Shown in pieces: positions 9,171 through 17,365 of a stretch of DNA of 64,000 nucleotides. Every line of letters begins with the position of its first letter. Within the stretch, counting starts at the first letter, position 1. This DNA is from an uncultured Pelagibacteraceae bacterium (GTDB taxonomy: Bacteria; Pseudomonadota; Alphaproteobacteria; Pelagibacterales; Pelagibacteraceae), in NCBI GenBank assembly GCA_902555585.1, contig CACDSY010000004.1:124001-188000 (forward strand), written 5' to 3'. The translations under genes and the position numbers were made by a program. The notes beneath the pieces were generated by a model. That model was given only the letters and a program-made list of their open reading frames with translations. It had not been told where the DNA came from and made no database searches.

Positions 9171-10139
9171 ATGAACTATCGAATAGATAATCTTCAATAT
9201 TGTAACTGGTCTAGAGATATTTTTCTCATCAATAGGGAAGCTGGATTAAATGCAGTACACGTTACTCTAGTATATCACGAAGACTATGACGAATTCTTGC
9301 AAAGAGTAAAAGAGTGGGATAGATTTTTTGAAGAAAATTCAGACTTAATATTTTTAGGAAAAACATTTGAAGATATTACAAAAGCTCAGTCAGACAATAA
9401 AACAGCAATTTTTTTCGGTTTTCAAAATTGTTCACCAATCGAGGATGATATAAATTTAATAGAGAAAGTTCACGAGCATGGTTGTAGATTTATGCAACTT
9501 ACTTATAATAATCAATCTCTTCTAGCCACAGGTTGTTATGAAAAAAATGATTCTGGTGTAACAAATTTTGGAAGAGAAGCAATTAAAGAGATGAATAGGG
9601 TCGGAATAGTTGTGGACATGTCTCATTCAGCAGAAAAAAGCACTTTAGATGCGATCGAAATAAGTGAAAAACCAATTGCAATTACCCACGCAAATCCTTC
9701 TTTCTGGCATCAAGCTTTAAGAAATAAATCAGATTTCTTGTTAAAGAAACTTTCTGAAAGTGGAGGTATCTTAGGTTTATCATTATATTCTCATCATTTA
9801 AAAGATGGAACAAATTGTAAATTAGAAAGTTTTTGTGAAATGGTTGCCAAAACTGCAGAAATAATGGAGGTAAAAAATATTGGTATTGGGTCAGATCTAT
9901 GTTTGAACCAACCTGACAGTGTTGTTGAATGGATGAGAAACGGAACTTGGTCTAAAAGTACAAATTATGGAGAGGGAAGTAAAAAAAAACCTGGATTTCC
10001 AAAACAACCTGACTGGTTTTTGGATGCTAGAGGGTTTAATAATTTAGAAAGTGGATTAAAAAAAGTTGGTTTTAATAAGCAAGAAGTAGAAGGAATTTTA
10101 GGAAATAATTGGTTTAATTTTTATAAAGGAATTAACTAA
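9171..10139 (+). CDS. M19-family (renal-type) membrane dipeptidase homologue
   Basis: The protein is about 322 aa. I chose the ATG at 9171 over an upstream in-frame TTG at 9159 because it gives a normal N-terminus. M19 enzymes are zinc-dependent TIM-barrel dipeptidases, some acting on D-amino-acid dipeptides or other amides. Motifs seen are FFGFQNCSPI, GCRFMQLTYN, VVDMSHSAEKSTLDAI, PIAITHANPS and GIGSDLCLNQ. His-X-Ala and GSD correspond to metal or substrate ligands. The classical N-terminal HxD metal pair is not evident: the start reads CNWSRDIFLINREAG, so the first zinc site may be altered. The gene is coupled by TAATG to the unknown ORF that follows. Confidence 0.85.
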   Translation: MNYRIDNLQYCNWSRDIFLINREAGLNAVHVTLVYHEDYDEFLQRVKEWDRFFEENSDLIFLGKTFEDITKAQSDNKTAIFFGFQNCSPIEDDINLIEKVHEHGCRFMQLTYNNQSLLATGCYEKNDSGVTNFGREAIKEMNRVGIVVDMSHSAEKSTLDAIEISEKPIAITHANPSFWHQALRNKSDFLLKKLSESGGILGLSLYSHHLKDGTNCKLESFCEMVAKTAEIMEVKNIGIGSDLCLNQPDSVVEWMRNGTWSKSTNYGEGSKKKPGFPKQPDWFLDARGFNNLESGLKKVGFNKQEVEGILGNNWFNFYKGIN

Positions 10140-11794
10140 TGGAAATAAGATTAAGGGATCCAAAATTTTTGATGAAACTATCTAAATTGGGATCTTTTCA
10201 TCAATCAAAATTATCATTTCTTAGATCTTTTTTATCTGAATTTAAAGATTGGAAATATAGCCGAGATTTGTTTCAACTAAATGACAAAGGGCATGGTAGA
10301 GTAGTTTACTCATTTACAAAAAACAAAAGAACATATTCTCTCATTTGTTTTGCTAATGAAATTAAAGATGACGAAAGATCAGATAGAGTAATAGCCACTA
10401 AGTGGGATGCTGCTTTTACTTTGTTTGATGGAATTCCATCAAAAGAAGACATAGATAGACTTAACAATAATGTTCCAAAACAAGAGGTAGGCAGACTTTC
10501 GTATAAGGAATTAACGTTATCAAGAGCTAACAAGTCAGTAAGAGTTTTCGAACATGTGGTTGACAGTTTATCAAATGGAGAGCAACCTAATAAAGACATT
10601 TTATCAAAGGTTGGCTATTTATATAGAACAACAGCAGTTTATGGATCAGGAAAATTTGGTTTAGCGGATAGGTTTAGAATTAAAAATAGAGAAGAAATTA
10701 GAGGACCTTTTAGATTAGAGATGATGCTAGTTTATCTTGTTAGACAATTTACATTTGATCAGGTTAATCATATCGCAAAAAATAAAAATCCAAAACTAGC
10801 AGTAGAATTAGATCCTACAATTAGCAGGAGATTAGGAATAGGAAATTCCACTGGCCTTGGTATGGCTCCTTTTATTGTAAATCATCCAACATTATTGAAT
10901 AATTGGATACATGCAAGAGAAACTGCTTTGAAACAAATAAGAGAAATAGAGCAAGTTTCTAAAAATGAGATTGATATTTTTTATAATTGCCTAATTAAAT
11001 CTTTAAAGAATATAACCAGTTGGCACACTGATAGCGAATTTCAAAAAGAAAAAATCAAAGGTCTAATTGAAGATTTAAAAAAGTTTATAAAGTTTATGAA
11101 AGAAGATTTTAAATTTCAAAATTCATATCAATTTAATCAAATTTACAAATGGTCAGAGGAAAATTTAAATGATGAATGTATAGAATATATTGTATCTATG
11201 ATGATGGAGCCATATGATAATATAGTTAATCCATTAATTACTCAAATGAGTTCTGATGAGGAAGAACATTTTAATATTCCTGTTGACAGAACCATTGAGG
11301 ATTTAAGAAATATATTAGAAAATAAATATTCTGAAATACTTAAAATTGATTTTTTAAAAGATGAAAATAATCAAAACTTTTGGTTTATATCAAAAAATAA
11401 AGAAGAGCCTAGAATAGGGGATAGATATATTGATGAGGGATCTGATTTAGAGCAGCCATTAGCAATAGCAAGAGACATAAATAAACTTTATGAAGCTGTA
11501 TTTACAAAAAAAAATAGTTCTAAAATTGGTAAATTTTTAAAAGATAATAATCATTTAAGACATGTTGTCAGAAGAGCATTTATTGCAGAAAAGTTTCCTT
11601 ATTCAGAAATCCAAGACAATACAATTGGGTCCAAACTAGTTCCAATTGATATGTTAAGATTAAAATTATCATTTTTTGGAGCTATAAAGTTTGATCCTAG
11701 ATCAGACAAATGGTTGCGCATTTGCATGTTCCAAGGAGCACCTTTGCCTTCAGAATTGGCAAATTTTGATGATAAATGGATTTATAAATCATAA
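10139..11794 (+). CDS. Large conserved-looking protein of unknown function (551 aa)
   Basis: I do not recognise this family. The 551-aa protein is soluble and charged, with no signal peptide or membrane segment. Blocks that look conserved include DKGHGRVVYSFTKNKRTYSL (39-70), SDRVIATKWDAAFTLFDG (about 83-100), GKFGLADRFRIKNREEIRGP and RRLGIGNSTGLGMAPFIVNH. C-terminal blocks are SKNKEEPRIGDRYIDEGSD and FDPRSDKWLRICMFQGAPLP. The glycine-rich GIGNSTGLGM block could bind a phosphate-containing ligand, but this is speculation. It overlaps the dipeptidase stop by one base and precedes the DUF3726-like gene by four bases, so the four genes are probably one functional unit. Confidence 0.8.
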   Translation: MEIRLRDPKFLMKLSKLGSFHQSKLSFLRSFLSEFKDWKYSRDLFQLNDKGHGRVVYSFTKNKRTYSLICFANEIKDDERSDRVIATKWDAAFTLFDGIPSKEDIDRLNNNVPKQEVGRLSYKELTLSRANKSVRVFEHVVDSLSNGEQPNKDILSKVGYLYRTTAVYGSGKFGLADRFRIKNREEIRGPFRLEMMLVYLVRQFTFDQVNHIAKNKNPKLAVELDPTISRRLGIGNSTGLGMAPFIVNHPTLLNNWIHARETALKQIREIEQVSKNEIDIFYNCLIKSLKNITSWHTDSEFQKEKIKGLIEDLKKFIKFMKEDFKFQNSYQFNQIYKWSEENLNDECIEYIVSMMMEPYDNIVNPLITQMSSDEEEHFNIPVDRTIEDLRNILENKYSEILKIDFLKDENNQNFWFISKNKEEPRIGDRYIDEGSDLEQPLAIARDINKLYEAVFTKKNSSKIGKFLKDNNHLRHVVRRAFIAEKFPYSEIQDNTIGSKLVPIDMLRLKLSFFGAIKFDPRSDKWLRICMFQGAPLPSELANFDDKWIYKS

Positions 11795-11798
11795 ATAA

Positions 11799-12407
11799 AT
11801 GAGAAGCTTTAGTGAAATAGAAGTAACTACAAAAAAAGCATCTAAAGCTATTGGTTTTTCTTGGGGAGTATCAGAGGAGGTTGGAAAAAATATTCGATTA
11901 CTAGAAATGTTTGGACTACCAGGTCTTAAAAATTTAAATCAATACTACAAAATTTATAAAATCAGTAATTTTGAAAATATAGACGAAATATCAGCTTTAA
12001 ATACTCCAAAGACTTTTTATTGTCCTATATTATCTGGATTAAATTTTTTTGATCAATCTTCATTAATATCTAAGTTCAATGAAATTGAAATAAATAAGAT
12101 TGCTTTTCCACTTATATTTTTATCATTTGTAAGCAGAACTTCAGAAATTATTGGTAAGAGAATTTTTTTAAAGATGGATGATAAAGAATTTTTATTTAAT
12201 TTTAACGAGTCTATTTATTCAAACTATCTAACAGGAGACGTATTGGAAAAATCAGATAAAATTAATTTAAAATTTTTAGATAATAAGAACAGTTTTACTG
12301 AAGATGATTGGTCTGAAATTTATAATTTATCGCTAAAAACTTACGTCGATGAAAGTGATAAATCGAGAGAACGAACAGCAGGAGCTGGATTAACAGATAA
12401 TGACTAA
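11799..12407 (+). CDS. DUF3726-like protein
   Basis: The 202-aa protein begins with a pattern I associate with DUF3726: SEIEVTTKKASKAIGFSWG, then EEVGKNIRLLEMFGLPGLK. This covers residues 4-45. The rest is weakly conserved and ends in a small Arg/Gly-rich tail (SRERTAGAGLTDND). No catalytic motif is visible and the family's function is not known to me. It lies in the dipeptidase/551-aa ORF operon. Its stop overlaps the start of the 55-aa zinc-ribbon ORF by eight bases (ATGACTAA). Confidence 0.75.
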   Translation: MRSFSEIEVTTKKASKAIGFSWGVSEEVGKNIRLLEMFGLPGLKNLNQYYKIYKISNFENIDEISALNTPKTFYCPILSGLNFFDQSSLISKFNEIEINKIAFPLIFLSFVSRTSEIIGKRIFLKMDDKEFLFNFNESIYSNYLTGDVLEKSDKINLKFLDNKNSFTEDDWSEIYNLSLKTYVDESDKSRERTAGAGLTDND

Positions 12408-12567
12408 AGAATATGATGCAGAATTAAATAAGAATTTAGAAACAGATTTAAATGATATTTGTGAAGAGTGTAAAAAAGAAGATGAAAGTGTAACTCAAAA
12501 TTTATTCCTTACTGGTTTTAAAATATGTAAATCTTGCAGAACCTCTAAAACTGTTTTTCCTCTTTAG
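12400..12567 (+). CDS. 55-aa zinc-ribbon-like microprotein
   Basis: This short gene starts at the ATG inside the stop region of the DUF3726-like gene (ATGACTAA overlap) and ends at TAG 12565-12567. The 55-aa product has CEEC at residues 21-24 and CKSC at 43-46. This is a CX2C-X18-CX2C arrangement typical of zinc ribbons, after an acidic N-terminus (MTKEYDAELNKNLETDLNDI). Its end overlaps by four bases the converging YIP1-like gene. Support comes from the paired cysteines, the translational coupling and position at the end of a four-gene run. Function is unknown. Confidence 0.7.
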   Translation: MTKEYDAELNKNLETDLNDICEECKKEDESVTQNLFLTGFKICKSCRTSKTVFPL

Positions 12568-13109
12568 CTAATATTACTTATTGGAATTGAATTCATTCTA
12601 TTAATTATGAATGTTATAGATAGAAAAGCTATTATTAGAAAAGATAAAAATACTATTCCAAATGATTTCAAGTTGGATTTTAAATTTAAAATTTGTTTTG
12701 TTGAAATTATAAGAGATGCAAAAATCCAAAATTGAGTAAGGAAAATAATTGGCAGAACTAAGTCAGGTGTTACAGCAAAAAATCTAATTAAACCTGGTGC
12801 ATGAGCATATCCAACAGCTATTAAAATTTTTTTAAAAGGAACTTTACTTCCTTTATCTGGAAAAATTTTTACTCCAATTACAAAAATAAATATAGCCCAA
12901 ACAAGCCACGTCAATAAGGCTGTCAAACCTGAGATACCAATTGATGTTCTCACAATTGAATTTGCTGCTACAGCTCCAGCCACACCATCAAGTATCATTA
13001 CAAGACCAGCAAAATAAATTGCAGCCTCACCAAAATATTTATTATCTCTGTATAAGCTTTTATCTAATTTTAATGATTTAAAAAAAATTTCTAGAAATTG
13101 TGCGAACAT
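12564..13109 (-). CDS. YIP1-family-like small integral membrane protein
   Basis: The 181-aa protein has about five hydrophobic segments: roughly residues 28-48, 58-80, 98-120, 122-135 and 150-170. It shows a YIP1/DUF1282-type arrangement, with an N-terminal amphipathic segment (FLEIFFKSLKLDKSLYRD) and then GYAHAPGLIRFFAVTPDL before a late transmembrane helix. Bacterial members have no assigned role. It lies downstream of the terminator that ends the metF/DmdA-like operon and converges on the zinc-ribbon gene. Confidence 0.7.
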   Translation of the reverse strand: MFAQFLEIFFKSLKLDKSLYRDNKYFGEAAIYFAGLVMILDGVAGAVAANSIVRTSIGISGLTALLTWLVWAIFIFVIGVKIFPDKGSKVPFKKILIAVGYAHAPGLIRFFAVTPDLVLPIIFLTQFWIFASLIISTKQILNLKSNLKSFGIVFLSFLIIAFLSITFIINRMNSIPISNIS

Positions 13110-13117
13110 TATAAATA

Positions 13118-13138
13118 GGGAGGAGCTAAACTCCTCCC
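13118..13138 (-). terminator. Hairpin terminator after the DmdA-like gene
   Basis: A perfect 8-bp GC-rich stem (GGGAGGAG / CTCCTCCC) with a 5-base loop lies nine bases past the stop of the DmdA-family gene. Read on the minus strand, the stem is followed by TATTTATAATG. This is a short U-rich run, so termination may be incomplete and allow read-through into the YIP1-like gene. It is by far the most GC-rich stretch nearby. Confidence 0.75.
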
Positions 13139-13146
13139 TTCAATTT

Positions 13147-14505
13147 TTAACCTTTTACAACTTCTCTTGTGTTTGCGTTGTAAGATTCTTTAAATGGTAT
13201 ATCTACTATTACTGCATCAACAGGTTTACCTGGAGTTTCAGAATATTTCTCTGGTAAATGTACCTTAAACTTAGAGCCTACTTTTCCTTTTGGAAATCCA
13301 TTTGCATTCAATGTTCCATCAAATGGCACATAGCCCATAGCAATGTTCTGTTTTTTTTCAGGATGATACCAAGGAGAAGTAATAAAGCCTATAGGTTCTC
13401 CACCACCCTCATCTGAAATTAACCAAAAGTCAGGAGCGTATTCCTCAATTGGTTTTCCACCTAATTCAAGACCAACTAATTGAAGTTTGTACGGTTTGTG
13501 ACCTGCTTTTAAATCAGCTTTCATTTTTTCAAGAGCTTTCTTACCTACGTAATCTGCTTTTTTGTTCCATTCTCCTTTTCCAGATAATGATACTTGATAA
13601 CCTAAATTACATTGAAAGGGATTATGTTGGTTGTCCATATCTTGACCCCAAGAAAGAATTCCGGCTTGAATTCTTCTATGGTGCGCAGGGGCAATAACCA
13701 TTAGGCTATGTTTTTTTCCTGCTTCAAGAACAGCATTCCACATGTCCTCAGCATATAAAGTACATTCTCTTAAATAAATTTCATAACCAGCTTCACCTGA
13801 AAATCCTGATTGAGATATCACACAACTTCTTCCACCGATTTTAGCCTCTGCTAAACCATAGAATGGCATATTGTCAAAATCAACTTGATCTCCACATAAA
13901 TCTTTCATTAATGCTTTAGATTTTGGCCCTTGTATCTGAACTGGGCTTACATCTATCTCATCAATTTCTACGTTAAATCTCTCATCAGCATTTACGCCTT
14001 GTAAATAAAGACCAATATCACTATCAGATAAACTAAACCAAAATTCATCTTTTGATATTCTTAGAAGGATAGGATCGTTTAATACTCCACCATAAGCATT
14101 GCAAAGAATTACATATCTTGCTCTCATTGGCGAAATTTTTGTAGCATCTCTTGTGATTACATAATCTACAAATTTTTCAGCATCTGGACCCTTTACTCTA
14201 ATTTGTCTTTCTACAGCAACGTTCCACATTGTTACATGATTTACTATTGCATCATACTCTACCATTGCACCGCCATCCTCAGGTTTTACATACCCTCTTG
14301 GATGATAAATACGATTATATACAGTTGCTCTCCAACAACCTTCTTTCATTGATAAATGCCAGTAGGGTGATTTTCTTACACGTGTTGAAATTAACATTTC
14401 AACTTTTGTTGGTCCGCTTTGTCTTAAATTATAAGGCACTTTCCTATCAGATTGATCTACTGACGTTACGTGTCTTAATTTACTATAGTCAAATTCATTA
14501 GACAT
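13147..14505 (-). CDS. DmdA/GcvT-family methyltransferase (DMSP demethylase-like paralogue)
   Basis: The 452-aa protein is a GcvT-fold enzyme in the DmdA branch. Shared blocks are WNVAVERQIRVKGPDAEKF, CNAYGGVLNDPILLRI, FWFSLSDSDIGLYLQG, VQIQGPKSKALM, SGFSGEAGYEIYL and GILSWGQDMDNQHNPF. DmdA moves a methyl group from DMSP to tetrahydrofolate; classical DmdA is near 370 aa, so this one is about 80 residues longer. From memory DmdA reads SGW where this reads SGF, so the substrate may be another methylated osmolyte. It overlaps metF by eight bases and lies in the proX-proW-metF operon, implying that the imported substrate is demethylated onto THF and the methyl is then oxidised. Family confidence is high; substrate is open. 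Confidence 0.85.
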   Translation of the reverse strand: MSNEFDYSKLRHVTSVDQSDRKVPYNLRQSGPTKVEMLISTRVRKSPYWHLSMKEGCWRATVYNRIYHPRGYVKPEDGGAMVEYDAIVNHVTMWNVAVERQIRVKGPDAEKFVDYVITRDATKISPMRARYVILCNAYGGVLNDPILLRISKDEFWFSLSDSDIGLYLQGVNADERFNVEIDEIDVSPVQIQGPKSKALMKDLCGDQVDFDNMPFYGLAEAKIGGRSCVISQSGFSGEAGYEIYLRECTLYAEDMWNAVLEAGKKHSLMVIAPAHHRRIQAGILSWGQDMDNQHNPFQCNLGYQVSLSGKGEWNKKADYVGKKALEKMKADLKAGHKPYKLQLVGLELGGKPIEEYAPDFWLISDEGGGEPIGFITSPWYHPEKKQNIAMGYVPFDGTLNANGFPKGKVGSKFKVHLPEKYSETPGKPVDAVIVDIPFKESYNANTREVVKG

Positions 14506-15226
14506 AGTTATTCTCCTTCAACCACTTGTTTGTTTCCTTCAAGCCGCCGAATGTATAAATGTGAAAATAATCAGTATGCGATTTAACTTTCCCAATTAGA
14601 TCATTAGGGTCTTTAGGTTTCAATAAATCTAATGCCTTACTAAAATTAGATTTAAGAAAATTAATGGAATTTTTTGCTCCAACAATATTTGCAAACTTAA
14701 TTAAGCTTGAAATTTTCATGGGCCCAGTTATTCCAACATGAACTGGTATCGTTTGTTTAGAAATAAAGTCAACAATTGGCTGAGAATCTAGCAACCATTG
14801 AGTAACTATATAATCAGCGTAAGGTTTTTTATCTATCATTGCTTTTTCTAATTCTGAATCGGGTATATCAGGACTACCCTCTGGATGTCCAGCAATTCCA
14901 ATCTTAATTCCATCAAATAATCCTGTCTCTAATATTTGATATGAGCTGTCAAATTTTCCAACTGGGTCTCTACTTCCACCTATAGCCAATATCTGTTTCA
15001 CACCTAAATCTTTACATCTCGAAATGTAGTCTTTAAGTTCTTCTTCATCATTTATTGATCTAGCTGGGAAGTGGGGTACTGGATTAAATCCTTTCTTAAC
15101 CAAGTCACCAGATTTATCCGCAGTTTCTTTATAATCTCCTCCAGGTAGCATAGTCACATAAACATCTTTAACTTCAGGTAAAGTATCAAGATCTGTGTGA
15201 GGTCCAATTTCTAATGAAAAATTCAT
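14498..15226 (-). CDS. metF: Methylenetetrahydrofolate reductase-like protein
   Basis: MetF interconverts 5-methyl- and 5,10-methylene-tetrahydrofolate using FAD. The 242-aa product is shorter than the usual 280-300 aa but keeps the core. FSLEIGP at 3-9 matches the catalytic-Glu strand, PVPHFPARSI matches the substrate strand, and ILAIGGSRDPVGKF matches the flavin loop. GIAGHPEGSP is the classic AGYPExH region, and PVHVGITGPM follows. Its eight-base overlap with the DmdA-like gene suggests it works in the oxidative direction, turning the methyl-THF made by that enzyme into methylene-THF. That direction is inference. Confidence 0.88.
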   Translation of the reverse strand: MNFSLEIGPHTDLDTLPEVKDVYVTMLPGGDYKETADKSGDLVKKGFNPVPHFPARSINDEEELKDYISRCKDLGVKQILAIGGSRDPVGKFDSSYQILETGLFDGIKIGIAGHPEGSPDIPDSELEKAMIDKKPYADYIVTQWLLDSQPIVDFISKQTIPVHVGITGPMKISSLIKFANIVGAKNSINFLKSNFSKALDLLKPKDPNDLIGKVKSHTDYFHIYTFGGLKETNKWLKENNYV

Positions 15227-15288
15227 TTTTGAATAATTATTTATTTTAAAATGTCTGTCTAGAAAAATCGTAAGCTAAAATGTCAGAG

Positions 15289-16173
15289 CTATTTTTTCTG
15301 GCCTCTGTGCTTTTGAATTCTCTCACCATATTTCTGAGTTACCCTATCAAAGATAATTGCTAAAGCAACTATGGCTAGCCCATTCATCATTCCAAGTGCT
15401 AAATACTGATTTGAAATTGCTTGTAAAATAGGTACTCCAAGACCTTTTACCCCAATCATAGATGCAATAACTACCATAGCTAAAGCCATCATTATAGTTT
15501 GGTTAATACCTGCAAAAATAGTTGGTAGAGAAAGAGGTATTTGAACTGATTTTAACTTCTGCATAGGTGTTGCGCCAAATGCTTCACTTGCCTCAAGTGT
15601 TTCTTTATCTACTTCTCTAATCCCAAGATTTGTTAGCCTGACTACTGGAGGTAAAGCATATATGCATACTGCAAGAAGACCAGGGACTTTTCCGATACCC
15701 AAAAGCATAATTATTGGAATTAGATACACAAAACTTGGAATCGTTTGCATCATGTCCAATACGGGTAGAATAGTTTTTTCTGCTCTACTTGATTTTGACA
15801 TTAATACTCCAATAGGTATTCCAACAACAATACAGACAAGTGTAGAAACAGAAATTATAGCAACAGTTGCCATACAATTTTTCCACATCCCAAAATAACC
15901 TATAATTAGAAAACAAATTACAGTTCCTATAACCAGCTTAATACTTCTTGAACCAATCCAAGCCAACAGAGCAAATGCTCCTATGACTAAAGGCCAAGGA
16001 CTATTTACTAATAACTTTTCTAACCAAATTAAAAAATATAGTAGTGGATCAAAAAAACTTTCTATTCCATCTCCATAAGCTCTTGAAAAATCTTTAAAAC
16101 TTAAATCAATACCCTTTTTCAGCTCCCTAAGAGCTGTTCTATCCATTACAGGTATCGAATTTAAGAAATCCAT
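15289..16173 (-). CDS. proW: Glycine betaine/proline ABC transporter permease
   Basis: This is a ProW/OpuAB-type inner-membrane permease (294 aa). It has an N-terminal extension (MDFLNSIPVMDRTALREL), then six or so membrane helices. The ABC permease EAA-type loop is visible as EASEAFGATPMQKLKSVQIPLSLPT, and the substrate-family block QTIPSFVYLIPIIMLLGIGKVPG is typical. It lies between proX and metF. No ATPase (ProV/OpuAA) gene is next to it, so the energising subunit must be encoded elsewhere. The start codon follows an A-rich leader just after a strong hairpin. Confidence 0.95.
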   Translation of the reverse strand: MDFLNSIPVMDRTALRELKKGIDLSFKDFSRAYGDGIESFFDPLLYFLIWLEKLLVNSPWPLVIGAFALLAWIGSRSIKLVIGTVICFLIIGYFGMWKNCMATVAIISVSTLVCIVVGIPIGVLMSKSSRAEKTILPVLDMMQTIPSFVYLIPIIMLLGIGKVPGLLAVCIYALPPVVRLTNLGIREVDKETLEASEAFGATPMQKLKSVQIPLSLPTIFAGINQTIMMALAMVVIASMIGVKGLGVPILQAISNQYLALGMMNGLAIVALAIIFDRVTQKYGERIQKHRGQKK

Positions 16174-16180
16174 TTTTTTA

Positions 16181-16207
16181 ACTGAACCCGTTATAAACGG
16201 GTTCAGT
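16181..16207 (-). other. Intercistronic hairpin between proX and proW
   Basis: A perfect 10-bp inverted repeat (ACTGAACCCG / CGGGTTCAGT) with a 7-base loop fills most of the proX-proW gap. On the transcribed minus strand it is followed by a run of A, not T, leading straight into the proW ATG. It is therefore not a classical terminator. Hairpins after the binding-protein gene commonly protect the upstream mRNA and lower expression of the permease. That role is inferred from position. Confidence 0.7.
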
Positions 16208-16221
16208 AATATTTACACTAA

Positions 16222-17232
16222 TTATAGTGCTTTTTTTATTTTTGCAGCAGCTTCACTTGAAACCCACTTAGACCAAACATCTTCTTGGTTTGTTAGGAAT
16301 TCAATTGCAGCATCAGCACCCTCTGCTTGGTTTTCACCCATCCAAACTAACATACTGTTCATTACTGGACCTGGATAAGTTCTTTTTTTGAAATAATCCA
16401 TACCAGCACTTCCAGCTGTATTTTTGAAATTGTCAGTTACGATTGTGTAAACTTCAGATTTTGTCCATGAAGTTGCTTTAGGGTCTCCACATTCTTGTTC
16501 TGGTAAAACTATACATTTATCCCAGTTATCTTTTCCACCCCAAGCTCCCATGTCCACAGCTCTCATATCATATTTACCAATGATAGCTGTTGGTGACCAA
16601 TAGTAACCAAACCAGTTTTCACCTCTTTCAGCAGCTTTAGCAATTGATCCATCTAATCCTGCAGCAGAACCTGTTTCAACAATAGCCCAACCTTTTGCTT
16701 CCATGTCAAAAGCTTTGTAAAGATTTCTATTACTTAGTTCACAGTTCCATCCTGGAGGACAAATATGAAACCCACCTTTTGATGGATCCTCTGGATGAGG
16801 AAATAGATCCGGTCTTGCCAAAATTGCTTCAGCAGTTGTAAGTTCAGGATGTTTTTCTAAAGTAGCAGGTAACACCCACCATCCTTCACCTAAACCAGTA
16901 ATAGGTGCTTTATTAAGTGAGTGCATTCTTCCTTCATCAACTGCTTTATTTAAAGCAATGATTGCAGCGTTAGCCCAAAATTCTGGGGCTACATCTGGTT
17001 CACCTTTTTCTTGCATAGATGCAAAAGTTGGCTGAGTTGCACCAGGCACAAGCTCAACATTACATCCATAACCTTCTTCTAATATGATTTTGTCAACTTC
17101 AGCCATGAAGTTTGCAGAAGCCCAGTTCATATTAGCAATACTAATGTCTCCACATTTTGCATTAGCAACATTACCGAAAGATGTAACGCCTAAAACAAAT
17201 AATGCAGAAAGTAAGATTCTTTTTAATTTCAT
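16222..17232 (-). CDS. proX: Glycine betaine-type ABC transporter substrate-binding protein
   Basis: The 336-aa protein starts with a Sec signal peptide (MKLKRILLSALFVLGV...ANA), followed by a mature ProX/OpuAC-like fold. Family features are IANMNWASANFMAEVDKI, PDVAPEFWANAA, GWWVLPATLEKHP and NWFGYYWSPTAI, rich in the Trp/Tyr residues that form the cation-pi box for trimethylammonium groups. In SAR11 such proteins bind glycine betaine and related osmolytes, including DMSP-like compounds. It is the first gene of the minus-strand operon and has a clear AGGAGA site before its ATG. It is divergent from BHMT, which uses betaine. Confidence 0.95.
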   Translation of the reverse strand: MKLKRILLSALFVLGVTSFGNVANAKCGDISIANMNWASANFMAEVDKIILEEGYGCNVELVPGATQPTFASMQEKGEPDVAPEFWANAAIIALNKAVDEGRMHSLNKAPITGLGEGWWVLPATLEKHPELTTAEAILARPDLFPHPEDPSKGGFHICPPGWNCELSNRNLYKAFDMEAKGWAIVETGSAAGLDGSIAKAAERGENWFGYYWSPTAIIGKYDMRAVDMGAWGGKDNWDKCIVLPEQECGDPKATSWTKSEVYTIVTDNFKNTAGSAGMDYFKKRTYPGPVMNSMLVWMGENQAEGADAAIEFLTNQEDVWSKWVSSEAAAKIKKAL

Positions 17233-17365
17233 TATTATCTCCTAATTAATTAATTATAAATCATCAGAACATATAGATGGAAAAATTGCAAACTAGTTTC
17301 AACTTTGAGTTGTGTTAAAATTGTCTTTAAACTCTCTTTATTTAGAAATAAATTATTAAATAAAT
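17233..17365. promoter_or_regulatory. Divergent promoter region between proX and BHMT
   Basis: This 133-base AT-rich gap must drive both the ProX operon (minus) and the BHMT operon (plus). On the plus strand TTGAGT (17305-17310) and TAAACT (17328-17333) are 17 bases apart and form a plausible sigma-70-type promoter, leaving a leader of about 25 bases. An AAACTAGTTT palindrome lies at about 17290-17299 and could be an operator. BHMT has no Shine-Dalgarno site. I could not find a convincing SAM riboswitch here. Confidence 0.45.

Noticed and set aside
16181..16207. Rho-independent terminator between proX and proW
   Set aside because: The stem is strong, but on the transcribed strand it is followed by A-rich sequence, not T. 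I list it as an intercistronic hairpin.
17233..17365. SAM-II/SAM-V riboswitch upstream of BHMT
   Set aside because: Such riboswitches are known before bhmT in some Pelagibacter. Here I found only a CAAC/GTTG mini-stem and no convincing pseudoknot or conserved core.
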